Of a stretch of DNA of 64,000 bases, positions 45,061 to 60,060 are shown piece after piece. The notes under the pieces are model-generated. The model had not been told where the DNA came from and ran no database searches. It saw nothing but the letters and a program-made list of their open reading frames with translations. Source of the DNA: Candidatus Tumulicola sp. (GTDB lineage: Bacteria; Vulcanimicrobiota; Vulcanimicrobiia; Eremiobacterales; Eremiobacteraceae); the NCBI GenBank assembly GCA_035601835.1, contig DATNNM010000016.1, forward strand, positions 164,805 through 228,804, given 5' to 3'. The position numbers and the translations under genes were made by a program. Position 1 is the stretch's first letter, and each line of letters begins with the position of its first letter.

Positions 45061-45593
45061 CAGAGGCGTTGCGCGCGCACGCGTTTGTCGCACGCGTCGC
45101 AGAAATACGTGAGCTTGCCGTCCGTGTCGTACACGGAGTGGCTATAGTACATCGCGCAGCGCGCGTTGTAGCAATGCTTCAAACCGAAGGCGTGGCCGAG
45201 CGCATGGACGCACTCTTTGAGCACTCGGTTGAAAAGGGTCGCTTCGTCCGGCTTCTCGTTGTAGAAATCATTGCGCAATCGATAGACCGACACCACGGCG
45301 ACGCGGTCGCTGTCGCTCGCATCGCCAAAAATGAAGTTATGCGACGTCTTGTACAGATCGTCGCCGATCACGCCGAGGAGGAAGCCTTCACGATTCGGGA
45401 ATGCCGCCTGCAGCCGGTTGAAAACCGTGGTGAGGAAGTATTGGCGGCGCGCGCTATTCGCAAGCGCCGGTGAGAGGGTGACGGGCTTTTCGACTGCGAA
45501 CCTATGCAGAAAGCGCTCTTCGAGACATGGAACCAAACGTTCGCAGAATTCGGTGGCGACGCTGTTGATGGGAACCAGCCCGATCTTTTCCAC
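45060..45593 (-). CDS. Archaemetzincin-family protein lacking the catalytic Glu
   Basis: The 177-residue protein matches archaemetzincin along its length: VYRLRNDFYNEKPDE, then the metal-binding region H130-A131-L-G-H134 with G137 and H140, followed by the extra zinc site Cys141, Cys146, Cys165 and Cys168, with Met148 of the Met-turn. Family members have HExxH; here the catalytic Glu is Ala (codon GCG at 45201-45203 instead of GAG). All metal ligands are kept, so it probably binds zinc but should not hydrolyse peptides normally. It is divergent from acpS. Confidence 0.9.
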   Translation of the reverse strand: MEKIGLVPINSVATEFCERLVPCLEERFLHRFAVEKPVTLSPALANSARRQYFLTTVFNRLQAAFPNREGFLLGVIGDDLYKTSHNFIFGDASDSDRVAVVSVYRLRNDFYNEKPDEATLFNRVLKECVHALGHAFGLKHCYNARCAMYYSHSVYDTDGKLTYFCDACDKRVRAQRL

Positions 45594-45661
45594 GAACTTG
45601 CAATTTCCACCGAACCTTTTGAAGTCCTCCGCCGGCCTTTTGTGATGGGAGTCATTAACGC

Positions 45662-46024
45662 ATGATCATCGGTTTGGGGACCGACATCGCAGAAGTGGAG
45701 CGATTCAATTTCGACTCCGCCAGACTTGAACGTTTCGCGAAGAAGGTCTTCACGATCGAAGAGATGGCCCATGCGATGCGTCATCGCTATCGCGCCGAGC
45801 GTCTTGCCGGCGCGTTTGCCGCCAAAGAGGCGACGCGCAAGGCCTTTGGCCACGCGATCCCCTGGCGGCTCGTCGGCGTGCGCCACGAGCGCAGCGGCAA
45901 ACCGTACGTTGCGCTGCTCGGGGAGGCTGAGCGTCTGGTCGCTCTGCGCGGCGTGCGGCGCATGCATCTGACGATCTCGCACTCAAGAGTCAGCGCGGTC
46001 GCGACCGTGATCCTAGAAGCATGA
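45662..46024 (+). CDS. acpS: Holo-[acyl-carrier-protein] synthase
   Basis: The 120-residue protein is of normal length. MIIGLGTDIAEVERF carries the metal-binding Asp of GTDI, and LAGAFAAKEATRKAFG holds the catalytic Glu/Lys. The C terminus has HLTISHSRVSAVATV. It transfers phosphopantetheine from CoA to acyl carrier protein. The stop overlaps the start of the bifunctional NAD(P)HX repair gene (ATGA), the common acpS-nnr pairing. Confidence 0.97.
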   Translation: MIIGLGTDIAEVERFNFDSARLERFAKKVFTIEEMAHAMRHRYRAERLAGAFAAKEATRKAFGHAIPWRLVGVRHERSGKPYVALLGEAERLVALRGVRRMHLTISHSRVSAVATVILEA

Positions 46025-47592
46025 ACGCGCTGACCGCGCAGGAGATGCGCACCGCCGACCAGCGCGCTATCGAGGACGTCGGCATACCGCCGATCGTCCT
46101 GATGGAGGCGGCCGGCCGCGCCGTCGCGGACCTGAGCCGCGATTTTCTTGAAGAACTGGAAGGCGACCCTATTCGCATCGCGGTCGTCGCTGGCCCGGGC
46201 AACAACGGCGCCGACGCGCTCGTGGCAGCCCGTTACCTCATGCAGCTCGGCTTCGAGCCGGACATCTACGTCGCCGCCCCCAAGCCCGAATGCAACGAAC
46301 TGTGCCGCACGCAACTGGAGATCATGGACGGCCTGGGCGCCTCCATCAGCTACTTACGCGAACAAACGCCGGAGTTCTTCCGCTCGGGCCTCCGCGCGGC
46401 GGCGCTCATCATCGACGGGCTGCTCGGCACCGGCTCAACGGGGCCGCTGCGCGAAGCGTATCGCACCTGGGTCAACGAGATCAACATCGCGGATCGCGAC
46501 GTCGTCGCGGTCGACATGCCGACCGGCATCGACGCCAGTTCCGGACTGGTCCCCGGGCCGGCGGTCTCGGCAGACGCGACCGTCACCATGGCGGCGCCGA
46601 AAGTCGGCATGCTGCTCTACCCCGCGGCATCCTACGTCGGCGAGCTGTGGGTCGCGCACATCGGCATCCCGCCGTCCATTCTCGCCGACGTCGGCGGCCG
46701 CTACCACATCATGACCAAGCAGCAGTTCTTCTTCTGGCTGCCGCAGCGCAGCGCTCTCGCGAACAAGCGCACGGCGGGTGACGTGGTCGTGATCGGCGGC
46801 AGCCAAGAATATGTCGGCGCACCCCTGCTCACGGCTTTGGGCGCTCAAAACGCCGGCGCGGGCTACGTGACGATCGCCTGTCCGTCCGCAGCGGCGGGAC
46901 CGGTCCGCTATCATGCCGTCGAGCAGATCGTCGCGCCGTGGCCGGAAACGGACGACGCGGAAGCCATTGTCGCGTCGCTGCTCGAGCTCACACGCCACGC
47001 CGGCGCCGTCGTCATCGGCCCCGGTTTGGGGCGGGAGGAATCAACGCAAACCGTCGTGCGCTCGTTCGTCGAGCGCACCACGCGGCCGCTGGTCGTGGAT
47101 GCCGACGCGCTGTTCGCGCTGGCCGGGCACCTCGGCGTGCTCAAGGACAAGAAGGCGGTGCTGACGCCGCACGACGGCGAATTCGCGCGCCTGCTCGGTG
47201 AGAACGCCGATGCCGCCATCGCGAACCGCATCAAGGCAGCGGATGATTTCGCCGAAAGCGCTGATGTCACGCTGCTGCTCAAAGGACCGCGTTCGATCAT
47301 CGCGACCAAAGAGGCGACCTACGTCAACCTCACGGGGAACGAGTTGCTCGCGACCGCCGGTACGGGCGACGTCCTCTCCGGCATCATCGGGGCCATGATC
47401 GCCGCCGGATGCAGCGCGCGCCAAGCCGCGGCGATCGGCGCCTACTGGCATGGGATCACAGCCGACTATCTGGCCAGCCAGCACAAACGCAGCGTCGCCG
47501 CGGGCGACGTCGCTCGTGCATTGCAAGACTCGCTGCACTGGCTGGAGGAGCGCAAAGACGACGACGACGGCTATCTGACGCGCGTCGTGTAG
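46021..47592 (+). CDS. nnr: Bifunctional NAD(P)H-hydrate epimerase / ADP-dependent dehydratase
   Basis: The 523-residue protein repairs damaged NAD(P)H hydrates. Residues 1-215 are the epimerase (YjeF N) domain with MEAAGRAVADL, AGPGNNGADALVAARYL and VDMPTGIDASSG. Residues about 225-515 are the ribokinase-like dehydratase (YjeF C) domain with GGSQEYVGAPLLTALG, VIGPGLGREES, LTPHDGEFARLL, LLKGPRSIIA and NELLATAGTGDVLSGIIGAM (catalytic Asp). It is fused as in E. coli. It is coupled to acpS. Confidence 0.97.
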   Translation: MNALTAQEMRTADQRAIEDVGIPPIVLMEAAGRAVADLSRDFLEELEGDPIRIAVVAGPGNNGADALVAARYLMQLGFEPDIYVAAPKPECNELCRTQLEIMDGLGASISYLREQTPEFFRSGLRAAALIIDGLLGTGSTGPLREAYRTWVNEINIADRDVVAVDMPTGIDASSGLVPGPAVSADATVTMAAPKVGMLLYPAASYVGELWVAHIGIPPSILADVGGRYHIMTKQQFFFWLPQRSALANKRTAGDVVVIGGSQEYVGAPLLTALGAQNAGAGYVTIACPSAAAGPVRYHAVEQIVAPWPETDDAEAIVASLLELTRHAGAVVIGPGLGREESTQTVVRSFVERTTRPLVVDADALFALAGHLGVLKDKKAVLTPHDGEFARLLGENADAAIANRIKAADDFAESADVTLLLKGPRSIIATKEATYVNLTGNELLATAGTGDVLSGIIGAMIAAGCSARQAAAIGAYWHGITADYLASQHKRSVAAGDVARALQDSLHWLEERKDDDDGYLTRVV

Positions 47593-47596
47593 GGCC

Positions 47597-50054
<2,458 letters not shown>

Positions 50055-50061
50055 GCGGTGC

Positions 50062-50781
50062 TTACGTGTTGTTATAGAGCTGGACGTTGCCGATGTGATT
50101 GGCCCAATACCACATGCGCTCGAACACGTAGGCTATCTTGTGAAGCACCATCAACTCGAATGCGCGCCCCTGGGGGAACAGCGCCACGACGATGAGCAAG
50201 GCCGCGATGTAGGCGGTCACGCCGAGTGAATTCCAAAACTTCGTGGATGCGGTCGGGTGCGCGACCGCGCGCAACGGCGCCGGTTCGAAGTACGAACGTC
50301 TGCCCTCTTGCGTCACTTGATAGTTGGCGGGACCGCCGCCATAGTTGCCGGGACCACCGGTGCGCAGCGGCCCCATGCCCGGCAGCGTGCCGAGCTGATC
50401 GACGGCGAAGTTGCGCGTTGGCGCTTGCGTGAAACCTTCCGAGCGCCCGCCGCCGAGCATCTTCGCGATCTTCTGCTTGCCGTCGTCGTTGAGGTCGATG
50501 AAATCAGCGTAAGTCTGATAGCCTGCGTTCTCGCCCATGGGCGTCTGCGATTTCACTTTGGCGAGCCCGCGCGCCATCGCGTTGATATTGCGCATATCGA
50601 TCGTGGTGAAGAGTATCGTGCCGTCGGGGATCGGGTCCGGGAAATTTGCGACGAAACCGGTCTCGTCCAACCGCGTCGCTTGTCCCTTGACGTCTACTTT
50701 GTGCTCGGCGTTGCGGCCGCTCACCAGCACGGGCAACGCAAGCACCGTCGGGAGCTCGCTTGCGTTCAATGCTTCAGCCAT
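50062..50781 (-). CDS. PilZ-like protein with C-terminal membrane anchor
   Basis: The 239-residue protein has an N-terminal PilZ-like beta domain (about 10-115: LPVLVSGRNAEHKVDVKG, GQATRLDETGFVANFPDP and DGTILFTTIDMRN). A Gly/Pro/Asn-rich linker (about 130-180) leads to one membrane segment (about 190-212, GVTAYIAALLIVVALFPQG) and a short aromatic tail. The RxxxR motif is missing, so it is a degenerate PilZ by pattern only. The frame is intact with a ribosome-binding site (AAGGACG). It lies upstream of the canonical PilZ gene; uvrA ends 74 nt upstream. Confidence 0.62.
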   Translation of the reverse strand: MAEALNASELPTVLALPVLVSGRNAEHKVDVKGQATRLDETGFVANFPDPIPDGTILFTTIDMRNINAMARGLAKVKSQTPMGENAGYQTYADFIDLNDDGKQKIAKMLGGGRSEGFTQAPTRNFAVDQLGTLPGMGPLRTGGPGNYGGGPANYQVTQEGRRSYFEPAPLRAVAHPTASTKFWNSLGVTAYIAALLIVVALFPQGRAFELMVLHKIAYVFERMWYWANHIGNVQLYNNT

Positions 50782-50855
50782 TAGAATGTCGTCCTTGTCT
50801 CCGAGCCTCGCTCGAAGAGCTATATAATTCTCATCGGCAAAGCGGAGCCCTTTGC

Positions 50856-53870
<3,015 letters not shown>

Positions 53871-53914
53871 TGGGAGGCACTACTTCGCGCTCCGCTACGC
53901 GGCGTGCCTCTCAT

Positions 53915-53978
53915 GTGGAGCGGGACCTTTGTGGAGCAGGACCTTTTAGGTCCTGCGTAGCCAGACTTTAGTCTGGCT
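53915..53978 (+). repeat. Tandem cluster of REP-like units
   Basis: Three GGAG/GTAG-headed units follow each other: a partial GTGGAGCGGGACC (53915), a complete GTGGAGCAGGACC with palindrome AGGACCTTTTAGGTCCT (53931-53956), and GTAGCCAGACTTTAGTCTGG (53957-53978). They lie between uvrA and the convergent-side DUF1036 gene stop. Different heads and stems in one cluster indicate several related REP families. Confidence 0.72.
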
Positions 53979-54400
53979 CAGTCATTGAACGACCACGTAT
54001 ACTGCTTGTAGTTCTCCGTGTCGATCCTGCGGAAGCCTTTCCAGGTCCCGTTGGGACACTTCGTGTCCGAATCAAGAAAGTCGAACTTCGTGCTCATGTC
54101 CACGCAGAAATTGTACGTGCCGCCCCAATAGTGGCTCGGCCCGTTGCCGAACACATAATAGTAACGGTAGTCGAGGTCGTAGCTGACCGGGGTGGCGCAT
54201 TGTCCCGGCTGAAGTACCCACCAGCCCTCGCTCTCCCACGCCGCATCGAGGCCGTCGTCATAATAGTAGGCGACCGCAGTGTCGATGCGTTCGCTGCTCT
54301 TGTTGCAGATCTGCAGGCTTGCCTGCGCGGGTCGCGGTGCGGCCAGGAAAAGTATTGCGGCGACGGCGCTGACCGTCGCGATGATGATCTTCCGATCCAT
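53978..54400 (-). CDS. Exported DUF1036 protein
   Basis: The 140-residue protein has a signal peptide (about 1-27, ending PAQA). The mature part has the DUF1036 pattern: LQICNKSSERIDTAVAYYY, then WESEGWWVLQPGQC, RYYYVFGNG, FCVDMSTKFDF and WKGFRRIDT. Four conserved Cys probably form disulfides. Family members are small secreted proteins of unknown function. It ends against a REP unit. Confidence 0.85.
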   Translation of the reverse strand: MDRKIIIATVSAVAAILFLAAPRPAQASLQICNKSSERIDTAVAYYYDDGLDAAWESEGWWVLQPGQCATPVSYDLDYRYYYVFGNGPSHYWGGTYNFCVDMSTKFDFLDSDTKCPNGTWKGFRRIDTENYKQYTWSFND

Positions 54401-54439
54401 GAAAAAATCTCCGGGCTGACGATATTGCCAGGGTCCCCC

Positions 54440-55186
54440 TCATATAGATGCCCTCGGCATGCCCTGGCTAGACGCCTCCATACCTTTGAGCGCAGCGGGA
54501 AGGTCGCCGATACGGGCGATGACGGCGTCCGGCGGGCGCGCGCCGGGCGGGACCGTTTCGCCGCGCATCTGGATCCAAATGGCGCGCATGCCGGCGGCGT
54601 GGGCGCCGGCGATGTCGCGGTTGTAGCGATCGCCCACCATGACGCTGTCTTGCGGAGTCGCTCCCGCCAGCGCCATCGCGTGCACGAAGATCGCTGGATC
54701 GGGCTTCACCAGCTGCATCTCGCCGGCGAGGATGACGTGATCGAAGAAACGTCCCAACTCCAGACGCGCGATCTTCTTTTCGTGCGTCTCGGCGAAGCCG
54801 TTGGTGATGATGGCAAGCTTGTAGCGCCCGTGCAGGGCGGCAAGCACCGGCACGGCCTCGGGAAGCAACTCGGCTCGCTCGAGCCTCAGTACATCGTAAC
54901 GCTCGGCGATCTTGCCCGCGAGGCTCGCGTCTTCGATGCCGTGGCGCGCGAGAGCCGCACGCCACATCGAGGGCCGGATATCGCCGCTTCGCGGTCGCGC
55001 CGCGCCAGGTTCGAGACTTTCCCAGAAGTCGATTGCGGATTCGACGTACGCGACCGCGAGCGCTCTCGGGTCTGCTCGGATGCCGGGCGCAACTTCTCTT
55101 ACCGCCGCTTCCGCGCACTGCTCGAGCGCCAGCGTGTCCTCGACCAGCGTGTCGTCGAGATCGAAGAAGATCGCGCGGACCTTCAT
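54440..55186 (-). CDS. HAD-family hydrolase (YjjG-like)
   Basis: The 248-residue protein has the four HAD motifs: FFDLDDTLV (nucleophile Asp9), IITNGF, KPDPAIF (Lys) and MVGDRYNRDIAGA. A C1 helical cap (about 18-95) fits phosphatases such as YjjG (pyrimidine nucleotidase) or phosphoglycolate phosphatases. The substrate is not predictable. It is coupled to the M28 peptidase gene (4-nt overlap at 55183-55186). Confidence 0.93.
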   Translation of the reverse strand: MKVRAIFFDLDDTLVEDTLALEQCAEAAVREVAPGIRADPRALAVAYVESAIDFWESLEPGAARPRSGDIRPSMWRAALARHGIEDASLAGKIAERYDVLRLERAELLPEAVPVLAALHGRYKLAIITNGFAETHEKKIARLELGRFFDHVILAGEMQLVKPDPAIFVHAMALAGATPQDSVMVGDRYNRDIAGAHAAGMRAIWIQMRGETVPPGARPPDAVIARIGDLPAALKGMEASSQGMPRASI

Positions 55187-57234
55187 TGATTGGCGAGCGC
55201 GCGCAGCGCTGCCGCGAACGCGTCGCTGAGCTGTCCCAAAGCCTCATCCCCGTATTTGGCGTCAAGCGTGTCGTCAAGCGTCGGCAGAACGTTGGAAACG
55301 TATCCGCCGACGCCGTAGAGAAGCGAATGCTGCCAATCCGATCCGCGCCGCAGCTTGACCGTATGGAATGCTGCTTCTGCGGCGCGCAAGCGCGCATACG
55401 CGCTCGCGGCGCTCGTCACGTCGCCGGTTGAGAGCGCGTCATCGGCCGCCTTGTCCAGGGCGGCCGCGCCTTGCGCGAAGGAATCGACAAGCGGCTGGAG
55501 CTGGACCGCCACCGCGGCCCGGCGCTCCTTGGCGTCGGGCATTGCCGCAAATGCTTTGACGCGGGTCGCCATCGCGTCGCTCAGGCCGGAAAGGCGCAAG
55601 TCCGGATACGGCGCGCCGGCGAGTCGCAGCACGGTCAGACTCGTGTAGCGTGCGGCGGCGACGGCGCGTTTCATTCCGGGATCGAAGATCTTGAGGCTGG
55701 CGATGTCATCGTATGCCGAGTGGTAGGTGCCGAACGCACCGAAGTATCCGGTTTGGCCCGCGGGCAGGTTTTCCATGAAGACAAACGGCTCGTGATCGCT
55801 GCCGCCGCCGATGTCGTCGACTTTCATCTTCGGGTCTTGGGCGCGCCAGTAGTCGGCGGTCAGCCGGCCATCCGGCGCGCTCGCAGCGAAACTCACGTCG
55901 TGGAGCATGCCGGCGAGATCGGGGGTGGCGCCCGCTCCAAAAGTCGGACCGAAGGCGACCTCGTCGGTGTTGATATACGCCACGCATCCGGCGCGCAGTT
56001 CGGCTTCGTGCTGTTGCACCCACGCCGCGCTGCCGAACAGACCGACTTCCTCTCCATCCCACGATCCGATGACGACCGTGCGGTAGGGCCGCCAACCGGT
56101 CTTCGCGAGCTTGCCGAATGCGTCGCCCAGCTGCAGCAGATCGACCGTGCCGCTGATCGGGTCGACCGCGCCATAAGTCCATGCGTCACGGTGACCGCCG
56201 GTGATCACCATCTCGTCCGGCTTCACGGCGCCTTTCAACTCCGCGATGACGTCCCAGATCGGACCGAAGTAACGATGCGATTGCAACACGAAGCGCGCGC
56301 GCAGCGCGCCGCCGCCGACATGCATGACGATCGGCAGCCCGCCGTGCCAATCGAACGGCACCGGTGGCCCTCCGTTGCGCGCCAGGAGAAGCATGGCGAC
56401 GTCTGCGGTGATTGGGGAGATCGGAATCCTCGGATAGGGGAGCGATGAGAACGGCTTGTGCGGAGCGCCGGGAACGGGGACGCCGATGGCGGTCGGATCG
56501 CCGGTGCTGTCGATGCCGAGCGTCCGTCGCATTGCGGCGAAGCTGGGCCGCCATGGTCCGTTCGGGTAGACTTCGCCATGTAGGTAACCGTCCGCGCTGG
56601 GATCGTTGAAGATGAGCAGCGCTTTGGCGCCGTACTTCACCGCAGTGCGTCCTTTGCGCACGGCGCTGCCCTTGCCGTTGCGCACGACTACCAGCGCGCC
56701 GCGGACGGCGACGTGCGATGCGGTTAAACGTTTGTAGTCTTCTTCGAGCCCGTAGTTCGCGTAGACCACCGGGCCGGTGACGTCGCCGTCAAAACTGTAG
56801 CCGGCGAACGGCTTGCCGATCGCCGCGTGGTCCTTCGAATACAGATCGCCGGGCAGCGCCGCCTCATAGAGGTTTACCGCTTGATGCTGCGGTGCCACGA
56901 TCTCCAAGCGCTGCACGGTTGGCACTGCGATCGCGACTTCATATTCCACGATGCGCGCATCCCAGCCCGCCGCCGCCAATCGGTCGCGCACGTACACCGC
57001 GGTGCGATAGTCCGCCGCTGAGCCCATGCGATGCACTTCGGAAGCGAGCGCGCGTTCGTAGACGTCGGCCGCCGTGACCGACGGCGAGTCGTTGACAATG
57101 CGTTCCCACTTCAATTCTTGGGCCAGCATCCCGGGCGTGAAGCCGCGTGGCTCACTCGCGACCGGATCGGCCGACGCCGTCGCCGCGACGAGCGTCAGGC
57201 AGAGAATGGCGACAAGCGCCTGCGCAGCACGCAT
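55183..57234 (-). CDS. Exported M28-family peptidase (glutamate carboxypeptidase II-like)
   Basis: The 683-residue protein has a signal peptide (about 1-22, ending ATASA), a protease-associated insert (about 120-270), and an M28 zinc core with GGHRDAWTYGAVDPISG (His and bridging Asp), SWDGEEVGLFGS (catalytic Glu pair), YINTDEVAFG and FGTYHSAYDD (His). A C-terminal helical dimerisation domain follows, as in human glutamate carboxypeptidase II. It removes C-terminal residues from exported peptides. ATG 57234 precedes the signal peptide; an upstream frame to 57396 belongs to another gene. It is in an operon after uvrB and a small exported protein. Confidence 0.9.
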   Translation of the reverse strand: MRAAQALVAILCLTLVAATASADPVASEPRGFTPGMLAQELKWERIVNDSPSVTAADVYERALASEVHRMGSAADYRTAVYVRDRLAAAGWDARIVEYEVAIAVPTVQRLEIVAPQHQAVNLYEAALPGDLYSKDHAAIGKPFAGYSFDGDVTGPVVYANYGLEEDYKRLTASHVAVRGALVVVRNGKGSAVRKGRTAVKYGAKALLIFNDPSADGYLHGEVYPNGPWRPSFAAMRRTLGIDSTGDPTAIGVPVPGAPHKPFSSLPYPRIPISPITADVAMLLLARNGGPPVPFDWHGGLPIVMHVGGGALRARFVLQSHRYFGPIWDVIAELKGAVKPDEMVITGGHRDAWTYGAVDPISGTVDLLQLGDAFGKLAKTGWRPYRTVVIGSWDGEEVGLFGSAAWVQQHEAELRAGCVAYINTDEVAFGPTFGAGATPDLAGMLHDVSFAASAPDGRLTADYWRAQDPKMKVDDIGGGSDHEPFVFMENLPAGQTGYFGAFGTYHSAYDDIASLKIFDPGMKRAVAAARYTSLTVLRLAGAPYPDLRLSGLSDAMATRVKAFAAMPDAKERRAAVAVQLQPLVDSFAQGAAALDKAADDALSTGDVTSAASAYARLRAAEAAFHTVKLRRGSDWQHSLLYGVGGYVSNVLPTLDDTLDAKYGDEALGQLSDAFAAALRALANQ

Positions 57235-57251
57235 TCTTGACGCTCCCTTTC

Positions 57252-57845
57252 CTAGCACGCGGTGATGAACGACATGGCGACGACTCTGCCGCCGTTGAAC
57301 ACGAAGCGGGCGTCCTGCACGCACGTGGGATGCGCGGGGCCGATGCGATGGCGATACTCCACGCCGCGCAGGGGCGACGTTTTCTTTGAGATCCAAGATT
57401 TCACGGGCCCGAAAGCTTTCGCGACCTCTTCAACTGTCGAGCCGATCCCAATGCCGAGGTCGGTCTTCAATCCGCCGTAGTCAGCGGCGGCGAGCCCTGC
57501 CGGCGGCGGCGAAGAGGCCTCTTCGAGCACCCTCTCGCCCCACGAGCAGCAGCCGCGCTGGAATGCTACGAGGTGGTTCGCAGCATCATACTTCACGTAG
57601 TAGCGTTGCGGCGCAAGGTCATCGATCGTCGCGCCGTCCAGTTTGAGGGCGCTGAATCCGTCTGTGACCTTTGTCGGCGAAACGCCACGGCCTCCGGTTT
57701 CGAAGGGCCATGTGAGCTGGTCGAGCGGCAAGCTCTTCACCCAGGTTATGTACTGATGGTTTGAGACGGACGGATCGGCCGCGAGCGCTCCGCCCGCGGA
57801 ACAGAGGACAAACGCGAGAGTCACGGCGATCATCCGGGTGGACAT
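57252..57845 (-). CDS. Exported protein of unknown function downstream of uvrB
   Basis: The 197-residue protein has a signal peptide ([20 protein letters not shown], ending ALA). Its mature part has AFQRGCCSWGERV (adjacent Cys pair), a GLKTDLGIGIGSTVEEVAKAFG stretch resembling a small SmpA/DUF-type domain that senses or folds at the envelope, and a terminal Cys. The match is weak, so no family is named. The ATG overlaps the uvrB TGA by one base (TGATG), so its expression is tied to uvrB even though it is exported. The M28 peptidase follows 17 nt later. Confidence 0.65.
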   Translation of the reverse strand: MSTRMIAVTLAFVLCSAGGALAADPSVSNHQYITWVKSLPLDQLTWPFETGGRGVSPTKVTDGFSALKLDGATIDDLAPQRYYVKYDAANHLVAFQRGCCSWGERVLEEASSPPPAGLAAADYGGLKTDLGIGIGSTVEEVAKAFGPVKSWISKKTSPLRGVEYRHRIGPAHPTCVQDARFVFNGGRVVAMSFITAC

Positions 57846-59896
57846 CAGAAGAGCGCGGCTTCGCGCAGCTTTTCGCCGAACACGTTGGGCGCCTTGCGCG
57901 AGAGCGCCGGATCGCCGCCGTCAGGCAATTGCTTGCGCAGCTCCCACAGTTCGTCGCGCAGCGCAGCGGCCTTCTCGAATTCCAGCCGTTGGGCGGCGGC
58001 GCGCATCTCTTTCTCGAGCTTGACGCAAGTCGCGAGCAGCACGTCGCGCGGCACGTCTTTGAGCTTGCCGGCCCGGGTACGCTTGCGCTCGTCGTCGTTC
58101 GACAGTGCGGCGGCGAGGATGTCGCGCACGGCTTTGCGGATCGACTGGGGATCGATGTGATGCTCGGCGTTGTACGCCACCTGCCTGACACGTCGCCGTG
58201 CGGTTTCGTTGATCGCGCGCTCCATGGATTGCGTGACGTTGTCCGCGTACATGAGCACCGTGCCGCTGATGTTGCGCGCAGCGCGCCCGATGGTCTGGAT
58301 CAGCGAGACCTCCGAACGGAGATAGCCTTCCTTGTCGGCGTCGAGGATCGCCACGAGCGAGACTTCCGGCAGATCCAGCCCTTCGCGCAGCAGATTGATG
58401 CCGACCAGGCAATCGAATTCTCCAAGGCGCAGGTCGCGCAGGATCGCGATCCGCTCTAGCGTCTCGATCTCGGAGTGCAGGTAGCGGGCGCGCACGCCCA
58501 TCTCGATGAGGTAGTCGGTCAGATCCTCCGCCATCTTCTTGGTCAAGGTCGTCACCAACACGCGCTCGCCCGCCTGCGCGCGGAGGCGCACCTCCTCCAT
58601 GAGGTCGTCGACTTGGCCCTTGGTGGGGCGGACTTCGATCTTCGGGTCGACGAGCCCGGTCGGGCGGATGATCTGTTCGACCACTTGCGACGCATGCTTG
58701 CGCTCGTACGTGCCGGGCGTCGCAGACACGTAGACCACCTGATTGATGTGCTTGTCGAACTCCTCAAAGGTGAGCGGCCGGTTGTCGATCGCTGATGGCA
58801 ATCTGAATCCGTACTCGATCAGCGCCTCTTTGCGCGAGCGGTCGCCCGCGTACATGCCGTGCACCTGCGGCAACGTCACGTGTGATTCATCGACGAACAG
58901 CAGCCAGTCGTCCGGGAAGAAGTCCAATAGACAGAACGGGGTTTGACCAGGAGCACGGCCGGTGAGGTGACGCGAGTAGTTCTCGATGCCGTTGCAGTAA
59001 CCGAGTTCGCGCAACATCTCGAGGTCGTTGCGCGTCCGCATCTCCAGTCGCTGCGCCTCGAGCAGCTTGTTCTCTCGTTTCAAGAACGCCAGGCGTTCGT
59101 CGAGCTCCGCCTCGATGCTCACGAGCGCGCGGCGCAGCTTCTCTTCCGGCGTGATGAAGTGCTTGGCCGGGAAGATCGTGATGTCGCCGAGGTCGTCGAG
59201 CATCTCGCCCGTGACCTGATTCACCCGCGTGATGTGCTCGATCTCGTCGCCGAAGAAATCGATGCGCGTCACGATCTCGTCGTCGACCGCGACGTATTCG
59301 AGCACGTCGCCGCGCACGCGGAACGTGCCGCGCACCATCGCGAGGTCGTTGCGCGTGTACTGCATGTCGACGAGCTTGCGCAGCAGCTTATCGCGGTCGA
59401 ATTGTTCGCCGCGCCGCAGCCGCAGCGACATCTCCATGTAGTCGGAGGGCGAGCCGAGGCCGAAGATGCACGACACCGACGCCACGATGATCGTGTCCGG
59501 ACGCGTCAGCAGCGACTGCGTCGCGGAATGGCGCAGCCGTTCGATCTCTTCATTGATGGAGGAATCCTTTTCGATGTACGTGTCCGATGAGGGGATGTAC
59601 GCTTCGGGCTGATAGTAATCGAAATAGGAGACGAAATACTCGACCGCGTTGTTCGGAAAGAACTCTTTGAACTCGCCGCACAGCTGCGCCGCCAGCGTCT
59701 TGTTATGCGATAAGATCAGCGTCGGTTTTTGGGCGCGCTCGATGGTCCAGGCCATGGTCGCGGTCTTGCCGCTGCCCGTCACCCCCAGCAGGGTGTGCGC
59801 GCGGTCGCCTCGCTCGAGGCCCGAGGCGAGCGCATCGATGGCGGCGGGCTGGTCGCCGGAGGGACGAAAAGGGGCTTCGACTTTGAACTTGGGCAT
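57845..59896 (-). CDS. uvrB: Excinuclease ABC subunit B
   Basis: The 683-residue helicase-like protein has Walker [14 protein letters not shown] (about 38-50), the damage-probing beta-hairpin region [28 protein letters not shown] (Walker B), [36 protein letters not shown], and a C-terminal UVR domain (about 630-665: [18 protein letters not shown]). It receives damaged DNA from UvrA and loads UvrC. ATG 59896 is followed downstream by a REP-free operon of exported and hydrolase genes. Confidence 0.98.
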   Translation of the reverse strand: MPKFKVEAPFRPSGDQPAAIDALASGLERGDRAHTLLGVTGSGKTATMAWTIERAQKPTLILSHNKTLAAQLCGEFKEFFPNNAVEYFVSYFDYYQPEAYIPSSDTYIEKDSSINEEIERLRHSATQSLLTRPDTIIVASVSCIFGLGSPSDYMEMSLRLRRGEQFDRDKLLRKLVDMQYTRNDLAMVRGTFRVRGDVLEYVAVDDEIVTRIDFFGDEIEHITRVNQVTGEMLDDLGDITIFPAKHFITPEEKLRRALVSIEAELDERLAFLKRENKLLEAQRLEMRTRNDLEMLRELGYCNGIENYSRHLTGRAPGQTPFCLLDFFPDDWLLFVDESHVTLPQVHGMYAGDRSRKEALIEYGFRLPSAIDNRPLTFEEFDKHINQVVYVSATPGTYERKHASQVVEQIIRPTGLVDPKIEVRPTKGQVDDLMEEVRLRAQAGERVLVTTLTKKMAEDLTDYLIEMGVRARYLHSEIETLERIAILRDLRLGEFDCLVGINLLREGLDLPEVSLVAILDADKEGYLRSEVSLIQTIGRAARNISGTVLMYADNVTQSMERAINETARRRVRQVAYNAEHHIDPQSIRKAVRDILAAALSNDDERKRTRAGKLKDVPRDVLLATCVKLEKEMRAAAQRLEFEKAAALRDELWELRKQLPDGGDPALSRKAPNVFGEKLREAALF

Positions 59897-59908
59897 ATCT
59901 ATCTCTTC

Positions 59909-60031
59909 TCCGAGCTACGCTCGGAGCGCTACATTCGTGCTTGGTCCTTGGGGGGTTCGTGGACTGGTTTCGGAGAACAACTAGTCCGACCCTTGGGTCG
60001 GTGATTCCGGGGCTAAAGCTCCGGCACTACA
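59909..60031. repeat. REP family B and A units upstream of uvrB and prs
   Basis: An inverted family B unit (59909-59933), a palindrome CCGACCCTTGGGTCGG (59986-60001) and an inverted family A unit with one stem change (60007-60031) fill the 164-nt divergent gap between uvrB and prs. The uvrB and prs promoters must lie in or between them; none is clear enough to name. Confidence 0.65.
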
Positions 60032-60060
60032 CAAGACGAACCTGATGGGAGACCGCTGTT

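Noticed and set aside
45060..45593. Archaemetzincin gene as decaying pseudogene
   Set aside because: The frame is full length and every metal ligand is kept; only the general base Glu is lost.
53915..53978. Short CRISPR-like tandem repeats
   Set aside because: Unit lengths and spacing are irregular, there are no spacers, and each unit is a palindrome with a GTAG/GGAG head, so REP-like.
59986..60031. Possible riboswitch or leader RNA before prs
   Set aside because: The palindromes match REP units found elsewhere and no known riboswitch core is visible.
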